Shown one piece after another: positions 55,420 to 64,000 of a stretch of 64,000 nt of DNA. Both the position numbers and the translations under genes were made by a program. The notes under the pieces were generated by a model. The model worked only from the letters and a program-made list of their open reading frames with translations. It searched no databases and had not been told where the DNA came from. Numbering within the stretch: position 1 is the first letter of the stretch; every line of letters begins with the position of its first letter. Source of the DNA: an uncultured Ferrovum sp. (GTDB taxonomy: Bacteria; Pseudomonadota; Gammaproteobacteria; Burkholderiales; Ferrovaceae); NCBI GenBank assembly GCA_903893215.1, contig CAITLJ010000015.1:1-64000 (forward strand), in the 5' to 3' direction.

Positions 55420-57792
55420 TCAATGGGCCAGGGCCGAGGCCTGCACAGGCTTGCTGCGCGGCAGGACGCGTTCAAGCACCACGGCAAGCGCTGGCAAGAC
55501 GGTCATGGCCATCACCAGATTCACGAGGAACATGAAAGCCAGCAGCATCCCCATGTCCGCCTGGAATTTGAGTTCTGAAAAGCTCCAGGTCGCTACTCCG
55601 ATCGCGAGGGTGACTGCGGTAAAGATCGTGGCGATCCCGACATCCAGGATTGCTCGCTCCACCGCCTCAACGATCGGCAGCTGATTGGCTAGGTGGTATT
55701 GCAGGCGATTGTAGATGTAGAAGGCGTAGTCCACGCCGATGCCGACTGCCAGCACCATGACCGGCAACGTCGACACGGTCAGCCCGATGTGCAGAGCCTT
55801 CATGAACCAGTAGCCGATGAAGGTGGCCACCGTCAGGGGCACGCAGCAGCTGATGGTGGCTCGAACGTCCCGATAGGCAAGGAACACCAGGATCACGATC
55901 GCAGCATAGACGTACAGCATCATGGGCAATTCGCTGCGTCGCACTTCGTCGTTGATCGCGGCCAAAACGCCCGCATTTCCTGCAGCCAGGCGGATATTGA
56001 CGCCGTCGTGGTGATGGGTGCTGCGGAACTCCTTGGCAGCGTCAATCACGGCGTTGATCGTGGTGGCCTTGTGATCGGTGAGGTACATGTGGGTGGCCGT
56101 CATGGTCGCATCCTTGTTGACGTAGCCCTTGATGCGACCGATTTCGGCGGTCAGACCCGCGTAGTTGTAGGAATCCGCAGGCACCACAAACATCTTCGGA
56201 TTGCCCTCGTTGTACCCCTCGTTGTAGGTCCGCAGCATGCCCGGATAGGAAGCCACCGAGGTCACCCCGGGCACGTGCTTCATCCAGGTCGCGAACTGGT
56301 TTTCGAACTGCCCGACGTTGGGATCTTGTGACGCATCGTCCTTGGTCTCGAACACCACAGACAGCCAATCGAGCCCGGTGTCGTAGCTCTTGGCAATGTC
56401 CACCGCGTCGATGTTAAAGCGCGAGGACTCACGCAGTTCGGGTACGCCGGGCTGCAGCGTACCGATCACCCGATCACGGCTCTGCCACACCGCGACACCG
56501 AATACGATCGCGGCGATACCGATCGTCACCACGGCGTTGCGCGGCTCCGCAATGCGCGCAAGCGACTTTAGCCACGCGGAGCGCGCCAGCCGCTTGCTCG
56601 CCGCCTTGCTCGCATATTCCTCATCGAAGTGGCAGTACGAGGCGGCCAGGGGCAGCATGATCAGGTTGGTGACGATCTTGAACATCACGCCCAGAGATGC
56701 CGTCATCGCAAGCTCGCGCACCATCGGGATGGGAATCAGCAGCAAGGTCACGAATGACACGAGTGCCGTAACCAGCGCCAGCGTGCCGGGCACCAGCAAG
56801 CCAGAGAAGCTGGCGCGGGCAGCCTCCATCGAACTGCGTCCGAGCGAAAGCTCGCGGACAATGAAGTTGATCTGCTGAACGCCATGGGACACGCCGATCG
56901 AGAAGACCAGGAACGGCACCAGCACGCCGAGGGGATCGAGACTGAAACCGGACAGGTACAGCGTGCCGAACTGCCAGATCAGCGAGGTCAGCGAACAGAC
57001 CACAACCAGCAGCATGAAACGGACTGAGTGGCAGTACCAATAGACTGCCGCACAGGTCAGCATCAGGGCAATCGCGCAGAAGAACAACACCCCCTTGGCA
57101 CCTTCGGCAATATCGCCGATCTGTTTTGCGAAACCCACGATCTCGATCTGGAAATCGGCATCCTCGAAGGGCTTGCGGATCTTCTCCTCCAGAATATGGT
57201 TGAAGGCAAGGTAGTCAAGCTTGTTCCCGTTGGCGTCACGCTCGTCCAGATCGGCGGTGATCATCGCACTGGAATCGTCGCGCGCTACCAGGGTTCCGAT
57301 GAAGCCGCCACGAATGGTCGCCTGCCGGATGGTGCCGACGTCCGTATCACTCAGTTCAGTGGACGAGATGGTCCCGGGCACAATCGGATCGGCCCTGAAC
57401 CCTTCTTCGGTGATCTCATTGACGTAGGAATTGGGCGTCCACAGCGACTGGACGCCCAGACGGTCCACATTTGGGAGGAAGCGGACCTCGCGGGTGACCT
57501 GGTACAGACGCAGCAGGCCTTGCGTGGTCCAGATGTTTCCCTTGCGTGCCTTTACCACGACAGTGATCCGGTTGGCTCCGAACAAATCCTTCTTGTACTG
57601 CTTGTAGGTCTCGGAATATTCGTGGCCGATCGGTATCTGCTTGTCGAAGCCCGCCTCCATCTTTAGGTGGACGGCAAACCACAGCATCAAAACGGTGATC
57701 GTCGCCAGTGCCGCGAGGGTCGCGAACCTGAAGCCAAACAGAAACCCCTCGATGCGCGACACGATGCCGCCCGACTTTGCCATGTTCGCCAA
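55420..57792 (-). CDS. RND/MMPL-family transporter
   Basis: 790 residues with two repeats of one helix + large periplasmic loop + five helices. FLVFSIGVSHGVQQINFIVR in repeat one and VLAVGIGVDYAFYIYNRLQY in repeat two are the helix-4 segments with the family's charged or polar residues. Length and layout resemble MmpL/HpnN transporters of hydrophobic lipids more than the AcrB drug pumps, which have larger loops and ~1030 residues. A TTG start (57792) is preferred over ATG 57783 because AAGGAG lies 6 nt before it. No membrane-fusion protein gene is adjacent. Confidence 0.9.
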   Translation of the reverse strand: MANMAKSGGIVSRIEGFLFGFRFATLAALATITVLMLWFAVHLKMEAGFDKQIPIGHEYSETYKQYKKDLFGANRITVVVKARKGNIWTTQGLLRLYQVTREVRFLPNVDRLGVQSLWTPNSYVNEITEEGFRADPIVPGTISSTELSDTDVGTIRQATIRGGFIGTLVARDDSSAMITADLDERDANGNKLDYLAFNHILEEKIRKPFEDADFQIEIVGFAKQIGDIAEGAKGVLFFCAIALMLTCAAVYWYCHSVRFMLLVVVCSLTSLIWQFGTLYLSGFSLDPLGVLVPFLVFSIGVSHGVQQINFIVRELSLGRSSMEAARASFSGLLVPGTLALVTALVSFVTLLLIPIPMVRELAMTASLGVMFKIVTNLIMLPLAASYCHFDEEYASKAASKRLARSAWLKSLARIAEPRNAVVTIGIAAIVFGVAVWQSRDRVIGTLQPGVPELRESSRFNIDAVDIAKSYDTGLDWLSVVFETKDDASQDPNVGQFENQFATWMKHVPGVTSVASYPGMLRTYNEGYNEGNPKMFVVPADSYNYAGLTAEIGRIKGYVNKDATMTATHMYLTDHKATTINAVIDAAKEFRSTHHHDGVNIRLAAGNAGVLAAINDEVRRSELPMMLYVYAAIVILVFLAYRDVRATISCCVPLTVATFIGYWFMKALHIGLTVSTLPVMVLAVGIGVDYAFYIYNRLQYHLANQLPIVEAVERAILDVGIATIFTAVTLAIGVATWSFSELKFQADMGMLLAFMFLVNLVMAMTVLPALAVVLERVLPRSKPVQASALAH

Positions 57793-57839
57793 TTGATTCT
57801 CCTTGCCCGTCCTGTTGCAGCCGCAATCCGGTCCGGTGA

Positions 57840-59576
57840 TCAGAAGTTACGGGTCAGGAATAGTCCGACATTGTCTCGATCACTGTAGGCCTGCGAGATC
57901 TGGTTTCCACCGAAGAAATGGGTGAAGTTGACCCCGGCCTGCCAAACCGCTGGGTTTTTGTTGAAGTAGGTGTAGAAGTTCAGCGACTTCGCGCCCTGCA
58001 GAAACTGCCCCAGATAGTTGGGCGTGTTTCCGCTGACCGCATAGAAGAAAGTCACGCCGGGATTCACCTGCCAGCCGGGAATCACATTTCCGTCGTAGGT
58101 CCAGTTGTAGTCCATCGTCAGACCGCCCGAATTGCGCGTACCCACCGACGCGATGGTCGGATAGCTGCCGCCGCCGCCCTGCGCCTGCAGCCAAGCGCCG
58201 TAACCTGCGGCAATCCCCTGAACGACCGACTGCCCGCCCTGCACGCTGCGGACCAGCCCGTTGTCGCTGATATCGGGATACTGGACAAACGTTCCTTCAA
58301 AGGTCAGCACCGCAAAGTTGGCGCCCAGCGTATTGAGGAAGGGATAGTCGCTCGGCTGCAGGTTGAGCTGCGCAACCAGGTCATGCTGCCATTTCTTGGT
58401 GTCTTTCCAGTTCTGGCAGGAGCCCGGCGAGGCATTGATGTTCGCGTCCAGCACGGCGCCGTTGCCGACGAAGCATCCGGTCAGAGCCACCGCGTCGCGT
58501 GGGCGGTAGGACGTTTCGAATCCGATCGACCAGTCGCCGACTGGGGCGTTTGCGCTGAAACCAAACAGCTTGCGGTTCTCAAGATAGCGCCAGTAGGACA
58601 CGCCCTGGCCGGCATCGTAGCCGCCGACGGGCGTCTTGTCGTGGTAGTTCTCGTAGTACAGCGCTAAGTCCACGGTGCTGCCAGCAGGCTTCCAATGCAC
58701 CTTGAGGCCCCCCTGGCCGGCGTTGGAGGGAGACCGGTCCGGGCCATACGGGGTGACCACTGCCGTCGGATCGCCGGGATACGTCCCGACGTTGAGGTTG
58801 CTCGCAGCGCCGTAGAACGGGAGGGCTCCGGCACCCAGCTGGTTGGAGGTGGACCAGAAGGTTCCCACCGCCGGATAGAAGTCGTGGTTCCAGCGCACCT
58901 GGAGATACGCCTCGAAGTCGAAGCCCGAGCCGAGGCCCTGCGCCACGCTGAGCATTGGCGCCGGGACCACCGCCTCCTTTAGCTGCACACCGGGGGTCAG
59001 CAGCTTCTGCAGGTCGAAAGAGTTTGAGGCGTTGATTCCGCCCACCGCAAAATAGCTTTCGCCCCAGTTCAGGACCTGATTCCCGACGCGCACGTGGCCA
59101 CTTTGGCCACCAACGGTCCAGGCCTTGCTGACCCAAAGATCAAGTAACTGGAAATTGGGGGCGACGCGGCGACGCGCCGTGTCGGTGATCGGGGTCTCCC
59201 TGGTATGGACCGCCATCTCGTCGTACAAGGCACTGCCACGCAACAACACTTTCCATTGGTCCGGAATGGTCAGAAGCACTTCCGAGGTCACCTTGCCGTA
59301 GCCGCTGTACAAGTCACCGCTCTTGTAGTTAAGGTCCCCGAGCGAGCCGTTGCCCCACTGGGCGGTGTTGCCTCCACCGGGGCACGAGCTCGTGCCGGGT
59401 GCGCCACCGGAAGTAGAGCAACCAGGATCCTTGATGCGCAGACCCAGCCCTGTAATCACCTGGCTGTCCCAGGCGACACGCGTATCGCCCACGGAGAAGT
59501 CGAACGCCGCGACATCGCCAACGCTTCCGACTGCCAGCATGGCTGCCAACAGGCACTTATTCCGAACACCATTCAT
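57840..59576 (-). CDS. DUF1302 outer-membrane barrel-like protein
   Basis: 578 residues from ATG 59576 with GGGAGGG upstream; codons before it have no leader character. Signal peptide (NKCLLAAMLAVGSVGDVAA), then DFSVGDTRVAWDSQVITGLG, WVSKAWTVGGQSGHVRVGNQ, LNWGESYFAVGG. Many alternating beta strands and a terminal Phe (FLTRNF) fit an outer-membrane barrel. Family function unknown; co-occurs with DUF1329 and MMPL-type transporters. First gene of the operon, 248 bp after eutC. Confidence 0.9.
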   Translation of the reverse strand: MNGVRNKCLLAAMLAVGSVGDVAAFDFSVGDTRVAWDSQVITGLGLRIKDPGCSTSGGAPGTSSCPGGGNTAQWGNGSLGDLNYKSGDLYSGYGKVTSEVLLTIPDQWKVLLRGSALYDEMAVHTRETPITDTARRRVAPNFQLLDLWVSKAWTVGGQSGHVRVGNQVLNWGESYFAVGGINASNSFDLQKLLTPGVQLKEAVVPAPMLSVAQGLGSGFDFEAYLQVRWNHDFYPAVGTFWSTSNQLGAGALPFYGAASNLNVGTYPGDPTAVVTPYGPDRSPSNAGQGGLKVHWKPAGSTVDLALYYENYHDKTPVGGYDAGQGVSYWRYLENRKLFGFSANAPVGDWSIGFETSYRPRDAVALTGCFVGNGAVLDANINASPGSCQNWKDTKKWQHDLVAQLNLQPSDYPFLNTLGANFAVLTFEGTFVQYPDISDNGLVRSVQGGQSVVQGIAAGYGAWLQAQGGGGSYPTIASVGTRNSGGLTMDYNWTYDGNVIPGWQVNPGVTFFYAVSGNTPNYLGQFLQGAKSLNFYTYFNKNPAVWQAGVNFTHFFGGNQISQAYSDRDNVGLFLTRNF

Positions 59577-59824
59577 TCTTTCGCCCTCCCCACTGAGAAT
59601 TCCCTTGACCAGAGCTGCGCCTCTGAGAGCATGCCCGGGCCTTCCCGCCGACATGCCTACCAGTTGGAGATGATCAATCGCTGACGCCGGCACCACTATC
59701 CCGAATCGGCAATCCGCAGGGATCTCTTGGCGTCTTGGGCAGCGAACCCCCGGCCTGAGCGTCGCGTCCGCTCCACCCCAGGTCAGCGTGGATGCTGCGA
59801 AATGCTGTTCTCGACCAGAAGCTT

Positions 59825-60817
59825 TCAGTCGCCGTTGCCGGTCAGCAGTTTTTCTGGGGCGGCGCTCAGCCGCAACGGACCGCGGCCGAGGTCGGCCGCC
59901 TCATCCTTCAGCGTCACACCGGTCAACATCCGCCGGCAGGCTTCACTGATCAGGTAGTGCAGCTTGTGCGCCGCGACTTCGTAGCTCAGGCCCTCGGCAC
60001 GGACATTCGAGATGCAGTTCCGCTCGGCATCAGTCATGCCCACACGGGGTCCATAAGACAGATAGATGCCCATGCTGTCAGGTGAACTCAAACCAGGACG
60101 CTCGCCAATCAACAGGGCCACCAGCCTGACGCCCAGCAATTCGCCAATCTCGTCGCCGACGGCGACGCGGCCCTGTTCGACCGCAACCACCAGAGGGGCC
60201 ACCCGAAATCCATCAGCAGCCAGCCGCGGTAGGATCACATCCAGAAATGGCAACGCATTGTCCTGGATCGCCCGGGCTGACAATCCATCCGCAAGCACGA
60301 ATAACACATCCGCACTGACCGTCGTGCCTTCGGTCGAATGAGGCATGGGCCCCGGCGCCGCCGAACGGATTTCCTCGCATGCCTGTCCCACGGCGCCGAG
60401 TTCCGCAGCCCTGATGCGCTGGAGCAGATCGCGCGAGTGCGCGTCGAGACGTCGCCCCAGGTCAGGGCGCTGAAGATAGGTGTGTCGATCGCTGGCTGCG
60501 CTGTGCACCAGCTGGATCGGCACATTGCGTGCCCGGAACTGGGCTTGCAGGGCCTCGACATCGAGCGCGCGATGGACAGCATCCCGTGCGCGCGCATGCG
60601 CCAGCTGGAAATCAAGATGCGGGCCGGTCGGCAGGCTGGTCCCGGCGTGCCCTAGCGCGATACGTGCCTGCGTCAAGCGACGCAATGCGCTCCATGGGTC
60701 GGCCGCCACGTAGGGCGGGACATCACTCGCCAGTGCCGGGGCCAATCCTGCGCCGGGACCCGGCGAAGGCGGCATGGTTTGTGCACTTGGATCGTCTGAG
60801 TTGTCGTCTCTGTCCAT
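59825..60817 (-). CDS. eutC: Ethanolamine ammonia-lyase small subunit
   Basis: 330 residues, longer than usual because of a Pro/Asp-rich N-terminal ~35 residues. [56 protein letters not shown] and [19 protein letters not shown] match EutC. With EutB it forms the adenosylcobalamin enzyme that splits ethanolamine into acetaldehyde and ammonia. Starts 9 bp after the eutB stop. Confidence 0.95.
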   Translation of the reverse strand: MDRDDNSDDPSAQTMPPSPGPGAGLAPALASDVPPYVAADPWSALRRLTQARIALGHAGTSLPTGPHLDFQLAHARARDAVHRALDVEALQAQFRARNVPIQLVHSAASDRHTYLQRPDLGRRLDAHSRDLLQRIRAAELGAVGQACEEIRSAAPGPMPHSTEGTTVSADVLFVLADGLSARAIQDNALPFLDVILPRLAADGFRVAPLVVAVEQGRVAVGDEIGELLGVRLVALLIGERPGLSSPDSMGIYLSYGPRVGMTDAERNCISNVRAEGLSYEVAAHKLHYLISEACRRMLTGVTLKDEAADLGRGPLRLSAAPEKLLTGNGD

Positions 60818-60826
60818 CAGTCAGAG

Positions 60827-62230
60827 TCACATCAAGCGCGTCAGCGCACGTGCCATCGGATCAGGCAGCGCGTTACCCAGTTGAATGTTTCCTGCCACGC
60901 CCGATGCGTGCTCGCGGAAGATCCCTTGTTGGTGAAGCCAGTGTTCGAATTCCGGCGCTGGTCGAAGGCCGAGGACCTTCCTCGCATAGAGCGCGTCGTG
61001 AAACGAGGTGGTCTGATAGTTCAGCATGACGTCGTCCGAGCCGGGAATCCCCATCACAAAAGTCAGCCCCGCAACCGCCAGCAGGGTGAGCAGGTTGTCC
61101 ATGTCGTTCTGATCGGCCTCTGCATGATTTGTGTAGCAGACATCACAGCCCATCGGAAGGCCCAACAGCTTTGCGCAGAAATGGTCCTCCAGACCGGCGC
61201 GGGTGATCTGCTTGCCATCATAGAGGTACTCCGGTCCGATGAAACCCACCACGGAATTGACCAAAAAAGGCTTGAACTTCCGCGCCACCGCATACGCTCG
61301 CGCCTCGCAGGTCTGCTGGTCCACGCCGTGGTGGGCGTTGGCGGACAAGGCACTGCCCTGTCCGGTTTCGAAGTACATGACATTGTCACCCAGCGTTCCG
61401 CGCTTGAGCGATAGTGCGGCTTCGCGTCCTTCACGCAGGATCTCGAGCGATATGCCGAAGCCTGCATTGGCGGCTTCACTGCCTGCGATGGACTGGAACA
61501 CCAGATCCACGGGCGCCCCCCGGTTGATCGCCTCGATGCTGGTCGTCACGTGTGTCAGCACACAAGACTGCGTCGGAATCGAGTACTCATGGATCACCGC
61601 ATCCAGCATTTCAATCAGCCTGATGACCGCCGCAACACTGTCGGTTGCGGGATTGATCCCGATCACCGCGTCGCCACTGCCATACATCAGTCCGTCGATT
61701 ACGCTGGCGGCAATTCCCGTCGGATCGTCAGTCGGGTGGTTGGGCTGCAGTCGCGTCGAGAGACGATCCGGCAGTCCCATGGTGCCGCGGAAGCGGGTGA
61801 TCACCCGACATTTGCGGGCCACCAGAATGAGGTCCTGATTGCGCATGATCTTGCTCGTGGCGGCAACCATCTCCGGGGTCAATCCCGGCCCGAGCGCAGA
61901 GATGCTCTGTTCGTTGGCGTTGTCGGAGAGCAGCCAGTTGCGGAAATCACCCACTGTCATGTGGGCGTGCGGAGCGAACGCCGCCGCGTCATGTTCATCG
62001 ATGATCAGACGCGTGACTTCATCGATCTCGTAAGGGATGACGACTTCGGACAGAAACGTCCGCAAGGGAAGATCGGCGAGCGCCCGCTGGGCAGCGGCGC
62101 GCTGCTCATCGCTGTCGGCGGCCACGCCAGCCAGATGATCACCCGAACGCGCAGGCGTGGCTCGGGCCAGCAGGGCTCGCAAGTCTTCAAAGACGTAACG
62201 ATGTCCCGCAACGGTATGAGAATAGGCCAT
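60827..62230 (-). CDS. eutB: Ethanolamine ammonia-lyase large subunit
   Basis: 467 residues, standard TIM-barrel large subunit. FRNWLLSDNANEQSISALGP, MYGSGDAVIGINPATDSV (substrate contacts), GFGISLEILREGREAALSLK, FETGQGSALSANAHHGVDQQT and CDVCYTNHAEADQNDMD are diagnostic. It binds adenosylcobalamin. No microcompartment shell genes are near, so this is the simple soluble pathway. AAGGAG lies 9 nt upstream of the ATG. Confidence 0.97.
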   Translation of the reverse strand: MAYSHTVAGHRYVFEDLRALLARATPARSGDHLAGVAADSDEQRAAAQRALADLPLRTFLSEVVIPYEIDEVTRLIIDEHDAAAFAPHAHMTVGDFRNWLLSDNANEQSISALGPGLTPEMVAATSKIMRNQDLILVARKCRVITRFRGTMGLPDRLSTRLQPNHPTDDPTGIAASVIDGLMYGSGDAVIGINPATDSVAAVIRLIEMLDAVIHEYSIPTQSCVLTHVTTSIEAINRGAPVDLVFQSIAGSEAANAGFGISLEILREGREAALSLKRGTLGDNVMYFETGQGSALSANAHHGVDQQTCEARAYAVARKFKPFLVNSVVGFIGPEYLYDGKQITRAGLEDHFCAKLLGLPMGCDVCYTNHAEADQNDMDNLLTLLAVAGLTFVMGIPGSDDVMLNYQTTSFHDALYARKVLGLRPAPEFEHWLHQQGIFREHASGVAGNIQLGNALPDPMARALTRLM

Positions 62231-62269
62231 GGAAAACGCTCCTTGTCCGCGATGTGCCGCTGTGCCGTG

Positions 62270-63709
62270 TCAGATGTTTGGCCGTCCTGCCACGGTAGCC
62301 TGCTGCGCACCTGGCGTGCTGCCGTCCTGTTCGGCAAGCAGCTTGCGCCGCGCGCCGTTCAGACGGAAGTAGACGAAGGCCAGCACCACGATGGCCACGA
62401 ACACGCCAAACACCTGAAGGTTGTTATAAATCATCGACGCCAATGCGATCAGTGACGCGACAAGGGCAAACAGCGGGAACGCCGGATAGAAGGGAGCGCG
62501 GAATGGTCGCTGCAGATCCGGCGCGCTCTTGCGCAGCTTGAAGAGCGACAGCATGCTGGTGACATACATGACGATTGCACCGAACACCGACATGGTCACG
62601 ATGTTGGCGGTCAGTGTCTGGCCCGCAAACGTGATCAGGCTGTCACTGAAGATGGCAGCGATACCGATGGCCCCGCCGGCCAGGATGGCGCGATGCGGCG
62701 TGTGGAAACGCGGGTGGATCCGGGCCAGAAAGGCCGGCAGGTAACCGGCACGGGCCAAGGCAAATATCTCACGGGAATAACCCATGATAATTCCATGGAA
62801 GGACGCAATCAGCCCGAACAAGCCCAGCCAGACCAGCATGTGCAGCCATCCGCTGCTGCTCCCGACGATCAGCTTCATGGCCTGTGGCAACGGATCATTG
62901 ATGTTCGCGAGTTTGGTCCAGTCTCCGGCCCCCCCTGCAAACACCATGACGCCGACAGCCAGCGCCACTAACGTGAATATGCCTCCGATATAGGCAATAG
63001 GGATGGACCTCCCGGGATCCTTGGCTTCTTCAGCCGCCATGCCCACGCCTTCGATGGCGAGGAAGAACCAGATGGCAAAGGGGATCGCGGCGAACATGCC
63101 GGGCACCGCAGCCAGACTGAAATCGTCCCTGCCCGACCAGCCGCCATGGAGCAGGTAGGCAATGTGGAAACCCGGCGCGACGACGCCCATGAACACCAAC
63201 AGCTCGAAGATCGCCAGCAGGGTCACGAGGAGCTCAAACGTCGCGGCGATGTGGACGCCGACGATGTTGAGCGCCATGAATACCAGATAAGCCCCTGCTG
63301 CTGCGATCTTGGGGTCCAGGCCCGGAAACTGGACGCCAAGATAGGCCCCGATTGCCAAGGCAATTGCCGGCGGGGCAAACACGAACTCGATCAACGTGGC
63401 GATGCCGGCAATGAAGCCACCGAGCGGCCCGAAGGCCTGCCGTGCATAGGCGAAGGGGCCTCCGGCGTGTGGAATCGAGGTCGTCAGTTCGGTGAAGCTG
63501 AAAATGAAGGTGGTGTACATGGCAGCCACGAAAAAGGCGGTCACCATGAAACCCAGCGTACCCGCCGTCGCCCAACCGTAGCTCCAGCCGAAGTACTCGC
63601 CCGAGATCACCAGGCCAACGGCAATGCCCCACAACTGCAGTGTCCCGAGCGTCTGCCTGAGTCCATGCAACGCACCCGCGTTCCCGCTGTTTCCAGTACC
63701 TTCCAACAT
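62270..63709 (-). CDS. eat: Ethanolamine permease (APC family)
   Basis: 479 residues from ATG 63709; 84 upstream open codons are not hydrophobic in the right order and were rejected. LQLWGIAVGLVISGEYFGWS is the first helix of the Eat family; SFTELTTSIPHAGGPFAYAR, FFLAIEGVGMAAEEAKDPGR and MGYSREIFALARAGYLPAFL follow in order through 12 hydrophobic segments. Next to eutB/eutC it imports ethanolamine. The order eat-eutB-eutC is the compact form seen in bacteria without a eut microcompartment. Confidence 0.93.
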   Translation of the reverse strand: MLEGTGNSGNAGALHGLRQTLGTLQLWGIAVGLVISGEYFGWSYGWATAGTLGFMVTAFFVAAMYTTFIFSFTELTTSIPHAGGPFAYARQAFGPLGGFIAGIATLIEFVFAPPAIALAIGAYLGVQFPGLDPKIAAAGAYLVFMALNIVGVHIAATFELLVTLLAIFELLVFMGVVAPGFHIAYLLHGGWSGRDDFSLAAVPGMFAAIPFAIWFFLAIEGVGMAAEEAKDPGRSIPIAYIGGIFTLVALAVGVMVFAGGAGDWTKLANINDPLPQAMKLIVGSSSGWLHMLVWLGLFGLIASFHGIIMGYSREIFALARAGYLPAFLARIHPRFHTPHRAILAGGAIGIAAIFSDSLITFAGQTLTANIVTMSVFGAIVMYVTSMLSLFKLRKSAPDLQRPFRAPFYPAFPLFALVASLIALASMIYNNLQVFGVFVAIVVLAFVYFRLNGARRKLLAEQDGSTPGAQQATVAGRPNI

Positions 63710-64000
63710 CGTTCGAAGCCTTAAATGTGTCGTTACCGCGCCAAGGAATCTGAAATTGTGCACAGATGCCAGCGGTCCGCCGGACGGTTTGCCCAGCCCC
63801 TGCGACTTGGCTCGGTCCCTGACCGGGGGCGACTTTCTCGCACCAAGTAGGAGCACGATCGCGCAGACTTGCCGCTGGAATAACAATATCCTCACACAGC
63901 CGTTTGCAGTCGCACTATCCTGATTCGGCAAGGACGAAGTCATAAAAACCAAAAAGATCAAGGAGGAGCTTCCGGATTCCTGGCCGGACGCTCGTAGTGG
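63710..64000. other. Upstream region of the eat-eut operon
   Basis: No gene is supported in these 291 bp. I looked for a sigma-54 promoter on the minus strand and saw none. A plus-strand gene might start near the right border (GGAGGAG at about 63962), but too little is visible to call it. Confidence 0.45.

Overview
High-GC proteobacterial chromosome. The housekeeping block thrS / infC / rpmI-rplT-pheS-pheT-ihfA-merR followed by tRNA-Pro(GGG), the large TonB-dependent receptors and the D-rhamnose/O-antigen type locus point to a gammaproteobacterium. A Xanthomonadales/Rhodanobacteraceae-like host is my best guess, but that is inference from gene content and protein style, not from a search.

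Layout. (1) 1-8 kb: 3' part of tRNA-Val(GAC), a repeat-rich spacer with three tandem-repeat tracts, gamma-glutamyltransferase, an exported RidA-like protein and a TonB-dependent receptor (minus strand), then a Baeyer-Villiger type flavin monooxygenase (plus strand) and the wreck of a FitAB/VapBC toxin-antitoxin pair. (2) 8-33 kb: a surface-polysaccharide region. It holds several glycosyltransferases, an O-acyltransferase cut in two by an intact IS21-family element with a 5-bp target duplication, a processive GT2, a WbpP-type UDP-GlcNAc 4-epimerase, a WbaP-like phosphoglycosyltransferase with an extra N-terminal periplasmic domain, and a minus-strand operon gmd-rmd-GT-wzm-wzt (GDP-D-rhamnose synthesis plus ABC export). 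Next comes an AT-rich island with a 1241-residue three-domain glycosyltransferase, flanked by one full and one truncated copy of the same IS5-family element, then another GT and a Wzx-like flippase. (3) 33-44 kb: translation genes, normally one operon, here opened by three minus-strand genes (GtrA-like, APS kinase-like, DUF1223). infC keeps its AUU start; rpmI-rplT has its own promoter after a bidirectional terminator. (4) 44-47 kb: tRNA-Pro, a cell-wall-enzyme C-terminal fragment, a Gly-rich lipoprotein, about 1 kb of gene-free DNA, and a ParDE/RelBE-like toxin-antitoxin pair with a visible operator-promoter. (5) 47-64 kb, all minus strand: APC permease - formamidase/acetamidase - TonB receptor; then eat-eutB-eutC (ethanolamine import and cleavage) followed by DUF1302 - RND transporter - YCF48-like - DUF1329, a four-gene envelope module of unknown function.

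How the genes fit together: region 2 makes, polymerises, decorates and exports one or more surface glycans. Regions 1 and 5 look like scavenging systems in which an outer-membrane receptor is paired with hydrolases and inner-membrane permeases for gamma-glutamyl compounds, amides and ethanolamine. The DUF1302/RND/YCF48/DUF1329 set is the best candidate for poorly described biology here.
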